Origin: Oceanitalea stevensii
Lineage (GTDB): Bacteria > Actinomycetota > Actinomycetes > Actinomycetales > Actinomycetaceae
Assembly: GCF_014837105.1 (NCBI RefSeq)
Contig: NZ_JACSPO010000006.1
Location: forward strand, 45,130 to 109,129
Direction: 5' to 3'
Length of the DNA stretch: 64,000 nt
Shown here: in pieces, positions 1 to 8,538 of the stretch
How the letters are laid out: each line of letters begins with the position of its first letter
Position numbering within the stretch: the first letter of the stretch is position 1
The notes under the pieces: model-generated
What the model was told of the DNA's origin: nothing
What the model saw: the letters and a program-made list of their open reading frames with translations, nothing else
Databases searched by the model: none
Translations under genes and position numbers: made by a program

Positions 1-88
1 GGATCATCATCGCGCCGTGGCCGGGCCACGGGCGGTTGCGGGAGTCCGGGCCCAGCCAGGGGCGGGCGGCGGGGGGCGTCAACGGCAT
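1..88 (-). CDS. Start of an unidentified T7SS-cluster gene (cut by window edge)
   Basis: An ATG at 88 lies one base past the stop codon of the upstream FHA gene. GAGG sits 9 nt before it inside the end of that gene, so the two are probably translationally coupled. The 29 visible codons begin MPLTPPAARPWLG and stay open to the window edge. Too little is visible to name a family. Position suggests a further component of the type VII secretion-associated operon. Confidence 0.5.
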   Translation of the reverse strand, partial: MPLTPPAARPWLGPDSRNRPWPGHGAMMI

Positions 89-89
89 G

Positions 90-1271
90 TCAGGCGACCT
101 CGAGCGGACGTCGGGCGGCGCCGGCTCGCACGTGCAGCCGGGTCCGTCCCAGGTGGATGATCGCGGGTGCCCGGACAGTCGTGACCTGCCACGGGCGGCA
201 GCGGACGAGGGACCCGTCGGGAGCCTCGAGCAGCGTACCGTTCGTCGACGCGCGGTCGACGACGCGCACCTGGGCGCCCTCGACGGTGATGGCGGCGTGC
301 GTCTTCGTCACGGTCTGGTCGGTGAGGACGACGACGTCGTCGACGAGGTCCTCGGGCCGGGTCTGGGGCCGGCGGCCGACGAGCGTGGTGCCCGGCCGCA
401 GCCGGCGCCCGTCGGGCAGGACGACCTCCACGCGGGGCTCGTCGGCACCCCCCGGCGCGGCGCTCTCCGGGCCGGCGAGCGCGGCACGGACCGAGGAGAG
501 GTCGAGCTCGACGGTCGGTGGCCCGAGAGGCGCGGGCGGGGCGGCGGGGACGGCGGCAGGCGGCGGTGCGAAGCTCGCCGGGTGGCGGGGCGTGGCGGCC
601 GGCTCGCTCGCGACGGTGGGGCGGGTCCAGGCCGCCTCGAGGACGACGCGCACGCCGCCGAAGGTGCCCACGGCCACGCCGGCGGCCGTGAGTGCCGCGA
701 CGGCGAGGACCGCGATGACGACGGCGCGGGTGGCGTCCGGCACGGCGGCGGTGCCGGAGGCGCCGAGGTACGCGCCGCCGAGGGTGCCGGTGCGGGCCAG
801 CGCCCAGGCCAGGGTGACGGTGAGCGCGACGGCCGACGCGGCCGCGACAGCGCCGAGCGCGGCCCGCCAGCGCAGGACGGCGAGCAGCCCGCCGGCGTCG
901 GTGTCGCTCGCGCCCGCGGCGGGCACGCGCAGCCACGCGGCCGCCGCGCCGGTGAGGCGCCGCCCGGCGCGCAGCACGCCGGTGGTGAGCCACAGCCCGG
1001 CGGCCAGGACGAGCGCCCCGGCGACGGCGAGGGCCGCCGTCGTCGTCGTCGTGAGGCCCTGCCACGGGAGCACGGCGAGGAGCGTGGCTCCCGCGGCGGT
1101 CAGCGCCCAGGCGAGGAGGCCGAGGAGGGTCCGGCCGGTGGAGCGGTAGCCGGCGGCGAGGACGTCGAGCGCCTCGCGCCGCAGCGGGGCGAGCTCGGCG
1201 TGGTGGGTGTGCGCAGGGACCGCCACGTCCAGGTAGGGCAGCGCCGCCCTCGGCAGGAGCGCCTCGCGCAC
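90..1271 (-). CDS. Membrane protein with C-terminal FHA domain
   Basis: About 393 aa. The N-terminal two thirds hold four hydrophobic segments. An Ala/Pro linker follows, then a C-terminal FHA domain (about residues 290-385) with the phospho-threonine-binding signature: GRRPQ, TKTHAAI (the S/T-x-x-H position) and RASTNGT. FHA domains bind phospho-Thr peptides, so this is a likely reader of the kinase encoded at 17919-19424. The GTG at 1271 was chosen because AGAGG lies 9 nt upstream; an in-frame TTG at 1301 is the alternative. It follows the WXG100 gene on the same strand and overlaps nothing upstream. Exact function unknown. Confidence 0.85.
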   Translation of the reverse strand: MREALLPRAALPYLDVAVPAHTHHAELAPLRREALDVLAAGYRSTGRTLLGLLAWALTAAGATLLAVLPWQGLTTTTTAALAVAGALVLAAGLWLTTGVLRAGRRLTGAAAAWLRVPAAGASDTDAGGLLAVLRWRAALGAVAAASAVALTVTLAWALARTGTLGGAYLGASGTAAVPDATRAVVIAVLAVAALTAAGVAVGTFGGVRVVLEAAWTRPTVASEPAATPRHPASFAPPPAAVPAAPPAPLGPPTVELDLSSVRAALAGPESAAPGGADEPRVEVVLPDGRRLRPGTTLVGRRPQTRPEDLVDDVVVLTDQTVTKTHAAITVEGAQVRVVDRASTNGTLLEAPDGSLVRCRPWQVTTVRAPAIIHLGRTRLHVRAGAARRPLEVA

Positions 1272-1353
1272 CGTCGTCGTCCTCTCGAGTGGTGTGTGCA
1301 ACGCACACCGCCGGGCACGGGCCCGTGGACCCGTACCCGGCGGAGACGTCGTG

Positions 1354-1650
1354 TCAGCCGCGCGCCTGGGCGGCGAGGGCCTCGTCGGTGGCCCGCATCT
1401 GCTCAGCAGCGCTGGTGAGGTAGTTGCCGAGGTTGGTGAGGTTCTCGATGACCTCGGTGGCGTTCGTGGTGAAGTCCTGGTACGTCTGGTTGAACGCCGT
1501 GGAGGCCTGGTCGGTGACGAAGCCGGAGTTCACCAGGTTCTCGATGTAGTCCCGCAGGGCGGAGAGGGTCGTCTGGACCTCCTCCTTGTTGGTCACCAGG
1601 TAGCTGGCGGCGTTGTCCATCTCTTCGTAGGTCACGTTGATGTTGGCCAC
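1354..1650 (-). CDS. WXG100-family secreted protein with SGF in place of WXG
   Basis: A 98-aa all-helical protein of the size and hairpin pattern of ESAT-6/WXG100 substrates of type VII secretion. The turn that normally carries W-x-G reads LVNSGFVTD (about residues 39-47), so the Trp is absent. The C-terminal helix is followed by a short tail. The GTG start is preceded by AAGGAGA at 6 nt, the strongest ribosome-binding site in this block. The gene is separated from the ATPase gene by a long palindrome and has its own upstream dyad, so it is probably made separately and in excess. Expected to dimerise and leave the cell through the EccC machine. Confidence 0.9.
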   Translation of the reverse strand: MANINVTYEEMDNAASYLVTNKEEVQTTLSALRDYIENLVNSGFVTDQASTAFNQTYQDFTTNATEVIENLTNLGNYLTSAAEQMRATDEALAAQARG

Positions 1651-1745
1651 GAGGTGTCTCCTTCACATTGGTGCCCCACCGCCCACCGGCGAGGTCTCAC
1701 AGGACATTGATACCGGCTGCGCCCCCTCCTTGTCGCGCCCCGGCC

Positions 1746-1761
1746 ATGGGGAGAACTCCCC
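1746..1761. promoter_or_regulatory. Candidate operator dyad GGGGAG-AA-CTCCCC upstream of the WXG100 gene
   Basis: The 16-mer ATGGGGAGAACTCCCC is a near-perfect dyad about 96 bp upstream of the WXG100 start. A copy differing at one base lies at 17180-17195, about 113 bp upstream of the giant Ig/Fn3 protein gene of the same cluster. Matching sequence and position suggest one regulator. The protein that binds is not identifiable. Confidence 0.4.
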
Positions 1762-1769
1762 TGCCCCCA

Positions 1770-1852
1770 CCCCTCCACGCATATGCGGGATTCTGGCGGC
1801 CCGACGGGCACCCGGGCCGCCAGAATCGCGCATATGCGGGGTCGTGGAGGGG
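1770..1852. terminator. Long inverted repeat between the EccC and WXG100 genes
   Basis: Two arms pair over about 33 bp (CCCCTCCACG, then CATATGCG, then GATTCTGGCGGCCC) around a short loop near 1801-1813. The right arm carries 6 extra bases (a bulge). It begins directly after the EccC stop codon, so it can end that transcript. No T-run follows. Its length is more than a simple terminator needs. Confidence 0.55.
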
Positions 1853-4800
1853 TCAGCCGCCGAGGAGAGGGAGCTGGACGCGGCGGACCTTGGCCTTGTC
1901 CACGAGCATGCCCCGCCCGACCGGGAACTCCTTGCGCTGGACGCGCGGGAAGGAGGTGCGGAAGAGCGAGTCGCCCTCCATCTGGTCCGGCTGCAGCGCC
2001 AGCCCCCGGCGGCCGTTGCGGATCTCGGCGATCAGCGGCCAGGAAGCCCCCCAGGTGCTCGTGTCGCCCTCCCCGATGACGAGGTGCTCGTTGCGCTTGA
2101 CGGCCTTGATCACCTCGACGAGGGGCTGGTCGGCCGGGCTGGTGAGGAAGTCCGCGAGCGCCTCGATAACGACGACGGTCCCCACCCGGCCCTCCGGCGG
2201 CGGTTCCTTGAGGTCCCCGACGACAGCCTTGGCGAGCTCGGCGACGTCCGCCGGGCCCGTGGCCGCCTCGTCCCACAGGTCCAGGCTCCGCAGCCCGGAG
2301 CGGCGGGCCCCGAAGTATAGGAAGCGGGCCTCGGGGTGGGCGCGCTGGATCGAGCTGACCAGCCAGTGCAGGGCGTTGGTGCGCCCGGACTGCGGCGGGC
2401 CGGCGAGCAGGAAGGTGCCCAGTGCCTCGATGCCCACCGGCTCCAGGGTGTCGTCGGCGACGCCGACCACCGGCCGCCCGGCCAGGGACCGCGGCATCGT
2501 GTCGGCCGGGATGATCTCGGGCAGGCGCCGGACGACGGGGGCCTCGGGCACCCCCGCCCGGCGCAGGGTGCCGGCGAGCTTCTCGATCGCGCGGACCTGC
2601 TCGGCGAGGTTCGGCGAGCCGCCGAGCACGGCGACCTGCATCTCCAGGCCGCCGGCGATGGCGCGCCCGGGTGGGGAGGACTCGTCCAGGACGTCCTTGG
2701 GCGCCCCGAGCATCGCGTAGGCGTTGGTGTCGACCTGCCGCATGACGACCTTGCGCGGCAGGCTGCCGGCCACCGAGGACGGGATGGACCCGGCGCGGTC
2801 CGCGGTGACGGCAACGTGCACGCCGGCACCTCGGCCGTCGACGAGGAGCTGGAGGAACAGCTGGTAGAAGGGCATCCGGGCACCGATGGACTCCCACTCG
2901 CTGCGGAAGGCGCCGTAGCCGTCGATGAGGAGCAGGATGCGCGGCTCGTCGGGCCGGCCGGCGATCTCGCGGTACTCGTCGATCGTGCTCGCACGGGCCT
3001 CGGCGTACCGTGCCGAGCGCTCCTCGACGGTCTCGCGCAGCCGGCGCAGCAGGCGCTGGACGCGCTCGGCGTCGTCCCCGTCGATGACCGAGCCCACGTG
3101 CGGCAGGCTCTCCAGCGCGGTGAGCCCGCCGGAGGCGAAGTCGAGGGCGTAGACCTGGACCGGCCCGCCCTTGGGCGTGATGCCCGCGGCGATGGCGAGC
3201 GTCCGCAGGGCGGTGGACTTGCCCGCGCCGCTGCCGCCGTAGAAGGCGATGTTGCCGTCGACGTCGGGGCGGTAGTAGGTGGTGGTCTGCCGCTGGTGGG
3301 CGGGGTCGTCGACGATGCCGAGCGGGAGCGCCGAGTCGGTGCGCGGGTGGAGCGCGGACAGGTCCTGGACCTCGGCGAGCGTGGGCAGCCACGGCTTGCG
3401 GGGCGCGGGCACACCGGCGCTGACGGCGGCCGCCCCGATGGAGTCGACCACCCGCCGGATGTCGGTAGGCCCTTCGTCGACCGGGCCGGCCGACTCGACC
3501 TCCTCGGCCCGTTCCGGGCGCTCCCAGCGGGTGCCGGCCCCCATCGCGAGGGTCTCCACCTCGACCTGCGGCTTGGGCCGCGCCGTCGTCGAGCGGCCGC
3601 CGGCGTAGCCGGTCTGGAACATGGTGACGCGCCCCGGGCCGGTCCGGGCCGCTCCGCGGCCCGGGAGGGAGGGGTCGAAACCGGCGGCGACGGGCAGGCC
3701 GAGGACGTCCTTGGAGTCGGACTCGTCGTTCATCCGCAGCGCCACGCGCAGGTTGGTGTTGGCCCGCAGGTTGTCCTTGATGACACCGGCGGGACGCTGG
3801 GTGGCGAGCACGAGGTGCAGGCCCAGGGAGCGGCCGCGTTGGGCGACGTCGACCACGCCGTCGACGAACTCGGGCACCTCGGTGGCGAGGGCCGCGAACT
3901 CGTCGACGATGATGATGAGGCTCGGCGGGCACTCGGGGTCACCGGTCCGCTCGAGGGCCAGGAGGTCCTTGGCGCCCTTGCGGTTGAGGAGGTGCTCGCG
4001 GAAGTGCAGCTCGGCGCGCAGGGAGGTGAGCGCCCGGCGCACAAGGTGCGGGGACAGGTCGGTGACGAGCCCGACGGTGTGGGGCAGGTCGACGCAGTCC
4101 GCGAAGGCCGAGCCGCCCTTGTAGTCGACGAAGAGGAAGGTCACCCGGTCCGGGCTGTGCGCGGCGGCCATGCCGAGCACCCAGGACTGGAGGAACTCGG
4201 ACTTGCCGGCGCCGGTGGTCCCCCCGACGAGGGCGTGCGGGCCCTGCGTGCGCAGGTCGAGGGTGAAGGGCTCGGTGGCCGCCTGGCCGATGAGGGCGCG
4301 GAGGTTCGCGTCGTGCCGACGCCGCTGCGGCGGGGTGCCGTCGCGGGGCGTGAGCGAGCCGTTCTCCCGCCAGCGCTCGAGGGTGGCGGCCGGACCCTCG
4401 GCCGTCTCCGGGCCGAGGAGGCCGAGGTAGGAGACGCGGGCGGGCAGGTCGGAGGCGTCGTCGACCGGCGCACCGGCATCGACGACGGCGGCCAGGTGCT
4501 TGGCCAGCGCGAGCACCTGGTCCTCGCTCACCGTGTCGCACGCGAGCGGGCGGACGGCGGCCCCGTGCTTGACGTAGCCCGCCGTCGCGCCGTCCGCCGT
4601 CGTCGAGACGGTGAGGAAGGTGCGGCACACGGCAGGCAGGCGCTCCTGCGAAGGCGCGCACCACAGGACGTGGATGCCGACGGCGGGGCCTTCCTCCGCG
4701 ATCCGCACGAGCCGGCCGCGCTCGATGGGGGCGTCGTCCTCGACGAGGAGGACGAGCGTGGGCAGCTGGAGCGTGCGGGACGCCCCGGCGGCGCGGCGGC

Positions 4801-6280
4801 GGGCGTCGAGAAGACCCTCGATCTTGCCGACGAGCTGGATCACCCCGGCCTGGTTCGAACCGATGTGCGCGCCCTCCAGCGGGGAGTGCACAGAGCCGAC
4901 GTGCGGCAGCCACTTCGTCCAGTCCCAGCGTGCGGCGCTGGCGGCTGAGGTGGCGACGGTGAGGATGAGCTCGGCCGGGGAGTGGAGGGTGACGAGCTGG
5001 GCGACGGCCGCGCGCGCGACGTCGTCCAGGACGTGGCGCGGGCCGGCCAGGCCGAGCGCGCCGCTCTCGCGGAGCTGGACGGTGGCGGGGAGGCCGTCGA
5101 TCTCGCGGAAGTCCTCCTTGAGGGCGCTCACCATCTGCCAGTGCTCGGGGACGGCGTCGTTGCGGGCGGGCATCTTGACCGTGGCGCGGGAGGGCAGCGT
5201 GCCCAGCCCGAGGCGCAGGTCGAGGTAGGCCTCGTGCTCGGGGCGCCGGGTCCACAGCAGCGGCTCCAGTGCGAGGGCGGAGACGCGGACGTCCTGCACG
5301 GCGGGCGACTCCCCCAGCCGGGTCGTCCGCTCGCGTTCGCGCTCGACCTCCATCTCGGTGCGCATGAGATCGACGGACTGTCCGAACTGCTCGATGGCGG
5401 CCTGGTACTCCCGCTTGCCGGTCACCCGTCTGTCGATGTAGTTGCCGATGACCATGAGCGGCATCATCAGCATGAAGACCATGCCCAGGGCGCCACGGCC
5501 GACCATGAGGAAGATCGGGGCCATGAGCAGCGGGATGAGCAGGATGACGATGGGGAACTTCGTCGGCTTGGGCGGCTCGGGCGGCTTCGGCGCCTCGTGC
5601 TCCTCGCCCTCGTAGACGGGTGCCAGCCGCGGGGACCGGTTGAAGTCCACGTGCGCCGCCCCGGGCGCGGCGTGCCTGCTGGCCGCGATCCGGGTCACCT
5701 GGATCGTCGTGTCACCGAGGGTGACGGTGTCCTCGGGCAGCAGCGCGGCGCGCTGGACGAGGCCGTCGCCCATGAGCAGGCCGTTGGCGCTGCGCAGGTC
5801 GACGAGCTCGATGATGTCGGTGACGGCGAGGCGCGCGTGCTCCTTGGAGACCGTGGGGTCCGAGAGCCGCACGTCGCAGCCCTTGCCGCGGCCGATGATC
5901 GAGGTGCCCTCCGGGAGGGTGACCTCCAGGCCGGCGTCGGGACCGTCGATGACGGTGAGGCGCGCCGCGGCCGGCAGGTCCCCGCCCGCGCCGTCGAAAC
6001 GGGCCGCGGCCTGGGCGAGCGACACGACCGAGCCGGACCGGACGGTCTCGGCGGCGGCGTCCTCGGGCAGGAGCAGCCGGGTGGTGCGGTCCTCCGAGCC
6101 CGGGGTGCCGTGGATGCGCAGGGTGAGCTCGCGGCGGTCCTGCTCGGAGAGCAGCGTGGGGACGGGGTCGGTCTCGGCGAGCGCGCGGGCGAGCTCGGCG
6201 ACCGTGGCGGTGCCGTCGACGGTGACCGCGAGGTCGGCCGGCTCGGCAGAGGTCCGCAGCAGCGTGAGCTTGATCCGCAT
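1853..6280 (-). CDS. eccC: FHA-containing EccC/EssC-type FtsK/SpoIIIE ATPase of type VII secretion
   Basis: 1,475 aa. Order of domains: ubiquitin-like N-terminus (1-100), FHA domain (about 105-200; GRGKGCDVRLSD, SKEH, SANG), two membrane segments (242-283), then three FtsK-like ATPase modules. Module 1 has an intact Walker A (GGTTGAGKSE, 686-695) and Walker B (VDEF, about 792-795). Module 2 has GGSGAGKST (1015-1023) but LLLIDGYG at Walker B. Module 3 is degenerate (GPPQSGRT, 1294-1301). This is the motor that recruits WXG100 substrates. The N-terminal FHA resembles Firmicutes EssC more than mycobacterial EccC. The ATG overlaps the preceding stop by one base (TGATG), so the gene is translationally coupled to the transglutaminase-like gene. 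Confidence 0.95.
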   Translation of the reverse strand: MRIKLTLLRTSAEPADLAVTVDGTATVAELARALAETDPVPTLLSEQDRRELTLRIHGTPGSEDRTTRLLLPEDAAAETVRSGSVVSLAQAAARFDGAGGDLPAAARLTVIDGPDAGLEVTLPEGTSIIGRGKGCDVRLSDPTVSKEHARLAVTDIIELVDLRSANGLLMGDGLVQRAALLPEDTVTLGDTTIQVTRIAASRHAAPGAAHVDFNRSPRLAPVYEGEEHEAPKPPEPPKPTKFPIVILLIPLLMAPIFLMVGRGALGMVFMLMMPLMVIGNYIDRRVTGKREYQAAIEQFGQSVDLMRTEMEVERERERTTRLGESPAVQDVRVSALALEPLLWTRRPEHEAYLDLRLGLGTLPSRATVKMPARNDAVPEHWQMVSALKEDFREIDGLPATVQLRESGALGLAGPRHVLDDVARAAVAQLVTLHSPAELILTVATSAASAARWDWTKWLPHVGSVHSPLEGAHIGSNQAGVIQLVGKIEGLLDARRRAAGASRTLQLPTLVLLVEDDAPIERGRLVRIAEEGPAVGIHVLWCAPSQERLPAVCRTFLTVSTTADGATAGYVKHGAAVRPLACDTVSEDQVLALAKHLAAVVDAGAPVDDASDLPARVSYLGLLGPETAEGPAATLERWRENGSLTPRDGTPPQRRRHDANLRALIGQAATEPFTLDLRTQGPHALVGGTTGAGKSEFLQSWVLGMAAAHSPDRVTFLFVDYKGGSAFADCVDLPHTVGLVTDLSPHLVRRALTSLRAELHFREHLLNRKGAKDLLALERTGDPECPPSLIIIVDEFAALATEVPEFVDGVVDVAQRGRSLGLHLVLATQRPAGVIKDNLRANTNLRVALRMNDESDSKDVLGLPVAAGFDPSLPGRGAARTGPGRVTMFQTGYAGGRSTTARPKPQVEVETLAMGAGTRWERPERAEEVESAGPVDEGPTDIRRVVDSIGAAAVSAGVPAPRKPWLPTLAEVQDLSALHPRTDSALPLGIVDDPAHQRQTTTYYRPDVDGNIAFYGGSGAGKSTALRTLAIAAGITPKGGPVQVYALDFASGGLTALESLPHVGSVIDGDDAERVQRLLRRLRETVEERSARYAEARASTIDEYREIAGRPDEPRILLLIDGYGAFRSEWESIGARMPFYQLFLQLLVDGRGAGVHVAVTADRAGSIPSSVAGSLPRKVVMRQVDTNAYAMLGAPKDVLDESSPPGRAIAGGLEMQVAVLGGSPNLAEQVRAIEKLAGTLRRAGVPEAPVVRRLPEIIPADTMPRSLAGRPVVGVADDTLEPVGIEALGTFLLAGPPQSGRTNALHWLVSSIQRAHPEARFLYFGARRSGLRSLDLWDEAATGPADVAELAKAVVGDLKEPPPEGRVGTVVVIEALADFLTSPADQPLVEVIKAVKRNEHLVIGEGDTSTWGASWPLIAEIRNGRRGLALQPDQMEGDSLFRTSFPRVQRKEFPVGRGMLVDKAKVRRVQLPLLGG

Positions 6281-8538
6281 CAGCGGCCCTTTCGCAGTGA
6301 GGTGAGCGAGATCCGTGAGCGTAGCCAGCGGCGGCGGCCCACGGCCGCGCGCAGGCGGCCCTCGGTGGACTGCACGTGCTCCCAGTAGCCGGTGACCGCC
6401 CCCTCGTCCGGCAGCACCGGGCCGAAGACGCCGGCGTCGGCGTGCCGCGCGAGCGAGGCGCTGTCCAGCCGGGAGATGTCCACCGGTCTCGCGCCGCGGC
6501 GCCGGGTGCTGCGCCCGCCGGCGAGGCTGTCCTCGAGGTCGCGGGCCTGCTCGTGGCGGGTGCCCGAGGGAGTGACCGGGACGCCGAGGTCCCGGGCGCG
6601 GTCGACGACCTCCGCCCAGCCGCCGGCGACCCGCCCGGAGCCGCTGCCACGGGTGCGCCGCCGGCGCCGGCGCAGCACCTTGAGCAGGACGATGAGCAGG
6701 AGCGGGAGGAGCAGGACGAGGATCGAGGCCCCCACGCCGATGACGATGAGCATGGTGTAGCTGATGGGCTCGTCCTCCGGGACGTCCTCCTCGTCGGCGT
6801 CGACCTCGTCGCGGTCCATCGGGGGCGCGTCGGGCGGCTCCTGCGCGGGCGGCGGCGGCTGGAGCACCTGGGGCTGCGGGCGGTCCTGCGGCTCCGGCTC
6901 CTCGACCTGGGGGATGCGGTCCTCGTCCGGCGTCGCGTAGAAGGGCACCCAGCCGTGGTCCTCGAAGGCGACCTCGACCCAGGCGGTGACGTCGTCGCCG
7001 GTGATCTCCACCGGGCCGCTGCTGCCGGCGGCCTCGGGCGCGAAGCCCATGACCACGCGGGTGGGCAGGCCGACGGCGCGGCCGAGGAGGCCCATGAGGG
7101 CCGCGTACTGCTCCTCGTCCCCGATCATCAGCTCCTCGGTCACCATCTGCGCGAGACGGGCGGCGCCGTGGCCGGCGAGGGAGGGCGCGTCGCCCTCGAG
7201 GCCGTGGGAGAAGTAGCCCTCCTGGAGACCGCCGACGAGGGCCTGGACCCGGGCGAGCGGGGTCTCGGCGGAGGCGACCATGGCCGACGCCTCGGCGACG
7301 ACCATCTCCGGCACGCCGGAGAGCTCGGGCTGGTCGACGCGGCCGAGCGGCGCGCCCTCGAGGGCACTGACCGGGGGCTCGACGACGGGCGCGGCGAGGA
7401 GGGAGTAGCTGTCGCCCTTGCGCAGCCCGCTCGTGACGATGCCGGTCGCGGAGGCGCGGTTGAAGTAGAGGTTGCGGGCGGTCTCGGTGGCGTCCGGACC
7501 GGCGAACTCGACGTCGTAGGTGCGGCCCACCGTGGGCAGCCACACCCCCGCGTACTCGCCGAGCTCGACCTCCACCGTGGCGGCGTCGTCGGGCACGGTG
7601 GCCTCGACGCGCTCCCCGATGCGGGTGAAGGTGCCCGAGCCGGCGGCGCTGCCGTCGGCGCTGCCGGCGACGGCCCACGTGGTGCCGTCGTAGGCGTCCA
7701 TCGTCGCGAGGCGCACGGGCGCGCCGGCAGGCAGGCCGCTCACCGTGAGGATCGTGTCCTCGCGGTGGTCCTTGAGGTAGGCGCGGAAGCCGGCGAGCGG
7801 GCTGGGGTAGTCGTGCGGGTCGAGCGGCGGCTCGATGACCTCGCGCAGGACGACGCGGTGGGTGTCGCCGGGGGCGAGGAGGCCGACGCCGGTGCCACCG
7901 GCCGCGGCGACCGCGACGAGGACGAGGACGGCCACGGGCCGCCCCTGCTGCAGCCGCCCGGTGCGCCACGTCGCCCACAGCAGGCCGGCGAGGGCGCCGA
8001 CCAGGGCGAGCGGCAGCGCGAGGACCTCGTGGGCCGTGCCGAGGAGGATCGCACCGGCGAGGACGACGGCGGGCGCGAGCAGCGCCCACGCGGGCCGGCG
8101 GGTCCGCAGGGAGACCGTCACCGCGACGAGCGTCGCGAGGAGGGCGAGGAGGTAGGGCGCGGTCAGCGTGTTGCCGACGGCCCCGAGCGGCGGGGCGAGG
8201 GTGACGACCTGCTTCCACGACGTCACCGCGCCGCTGCCGACCGCCCCGAGGGTCTGCGGGGTGGGCACGATCCCGGCCAGCGCCGTCGTCGGGGCCCCGA
8301 GGGAGGAGCCGAGGACGGTGGCGCCCAGCGTGGCGGCGACGACCGTGAGGGTGGTCCAGCGGCGCCACGCGCCGAACGTGGCGACGAGGGTGCCGAGCAC
8401 CGCTCCGCCGACCGCGGCCGCGACGAGGCGGGCGCTGCCGTAGACGGGCAGGAGCGGGACGAGGGCGAGGAGGACGAGCCCGACGGGGACGAGGACGTCG
8501 ACCCAGCGGGCGCGCAGCAGCGCGAGGTAGTCGCTCAC
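6280..8538 (-). CDS. Transglutaminase-like membrane protein with replaced catalytic triad
   Basis: 752 aa. N-terminal membrane bundle (several helices, residues 12-220), a large extracytoplasmic part, the transglutaminase-like fold (about 455-540), a Pro/Glu linker, one membrane helix (about 595-620) and a basic cytoplasmic tail. In active TgpA-type enzymes the core reads GDCEQYA, then HAWVE, then PFDPTP. Here these are GDEEQYA (E475 for Cys), VTAWVEV (T518 for His) and PFYATP (Y534 for Asp). All three catalytic positions are therefore changed. The GTG start overlaps the DUF58 stop (GTGA), and the gene follows moxR and DUF58 in the usual MoxR-DUF58-transglutaminase order. Probably a structural or binding pseudoenzyme of the secretion locus. 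Confidence 0.85.
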   Translation of the reverse strand: MSDYLALLRARWVDVLVPVGLVLLALVPLLPVYGSARLVAAAVGGAVLGTLVATFGAWRRWTTLTVVAATLGATVLGSSLGAPTTALAGIVPTPQTLGAVGSGAVTSWKQVVTLAPPLGAVGNTLTAPYLLALLATLVAVTVSLRTRRPAWALLAPAVVLAGAILLGTAHEVLALPLALVGALAGLLWATWRTGRLQQGRPVAVLVLVAVAAAGGTGVGLLAPGDTHRVVLREVIEPPLDPHDYPSPLAGFRAYLKDHREDTILTVSGLPAGAPVRLATMDAYDGTTWAVAGSADGSAAGSGTFTRIGERVEATVPDDAATVEVELGEYAGVWLPTVGRTYDVEFAGPDATETARNLYFNRASATGIVTSGLRKGDSYSLLAAPVVEPPVSALEGAPLGRVDQPELSGVPEMVVAEASAMVASAETPLARVQALVGGLQEGYFSHGLEGDAPSLAGHGAARLAQMVTEELMIGDEEQYAALMGLLGRAVGLPTRVVMGFAPEAAGSSGPVEITGDDVTAWVEVAFEDHGWVPFYATPDEDRIPQVEEPEPQDRPQPQVLQPPPPAQEPPDAPPMDRDEVDADEEDVPEDEPISYTMLIVIGVGASILVLLLPLLLIVLLKVLRRRRRRTRGSGSGRVAGGWAEVVDRARDLGVPVTPSGTRHEQARDLEDSLAGGRSTRRRGARPVDISRLDSASLARHADAGVFGPVLPDEGAVTGYWEHVQSTEGRLRAAVGRRRWLRSRISLTSLRKGR

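Noticed and set aside
1770..1852. Insertion-sequence end or attachment site
   Set aside because: There is no transposase or integrase nearby and no target duplication; a long palindrome after a stop codon is better read as a terminator or repeat.
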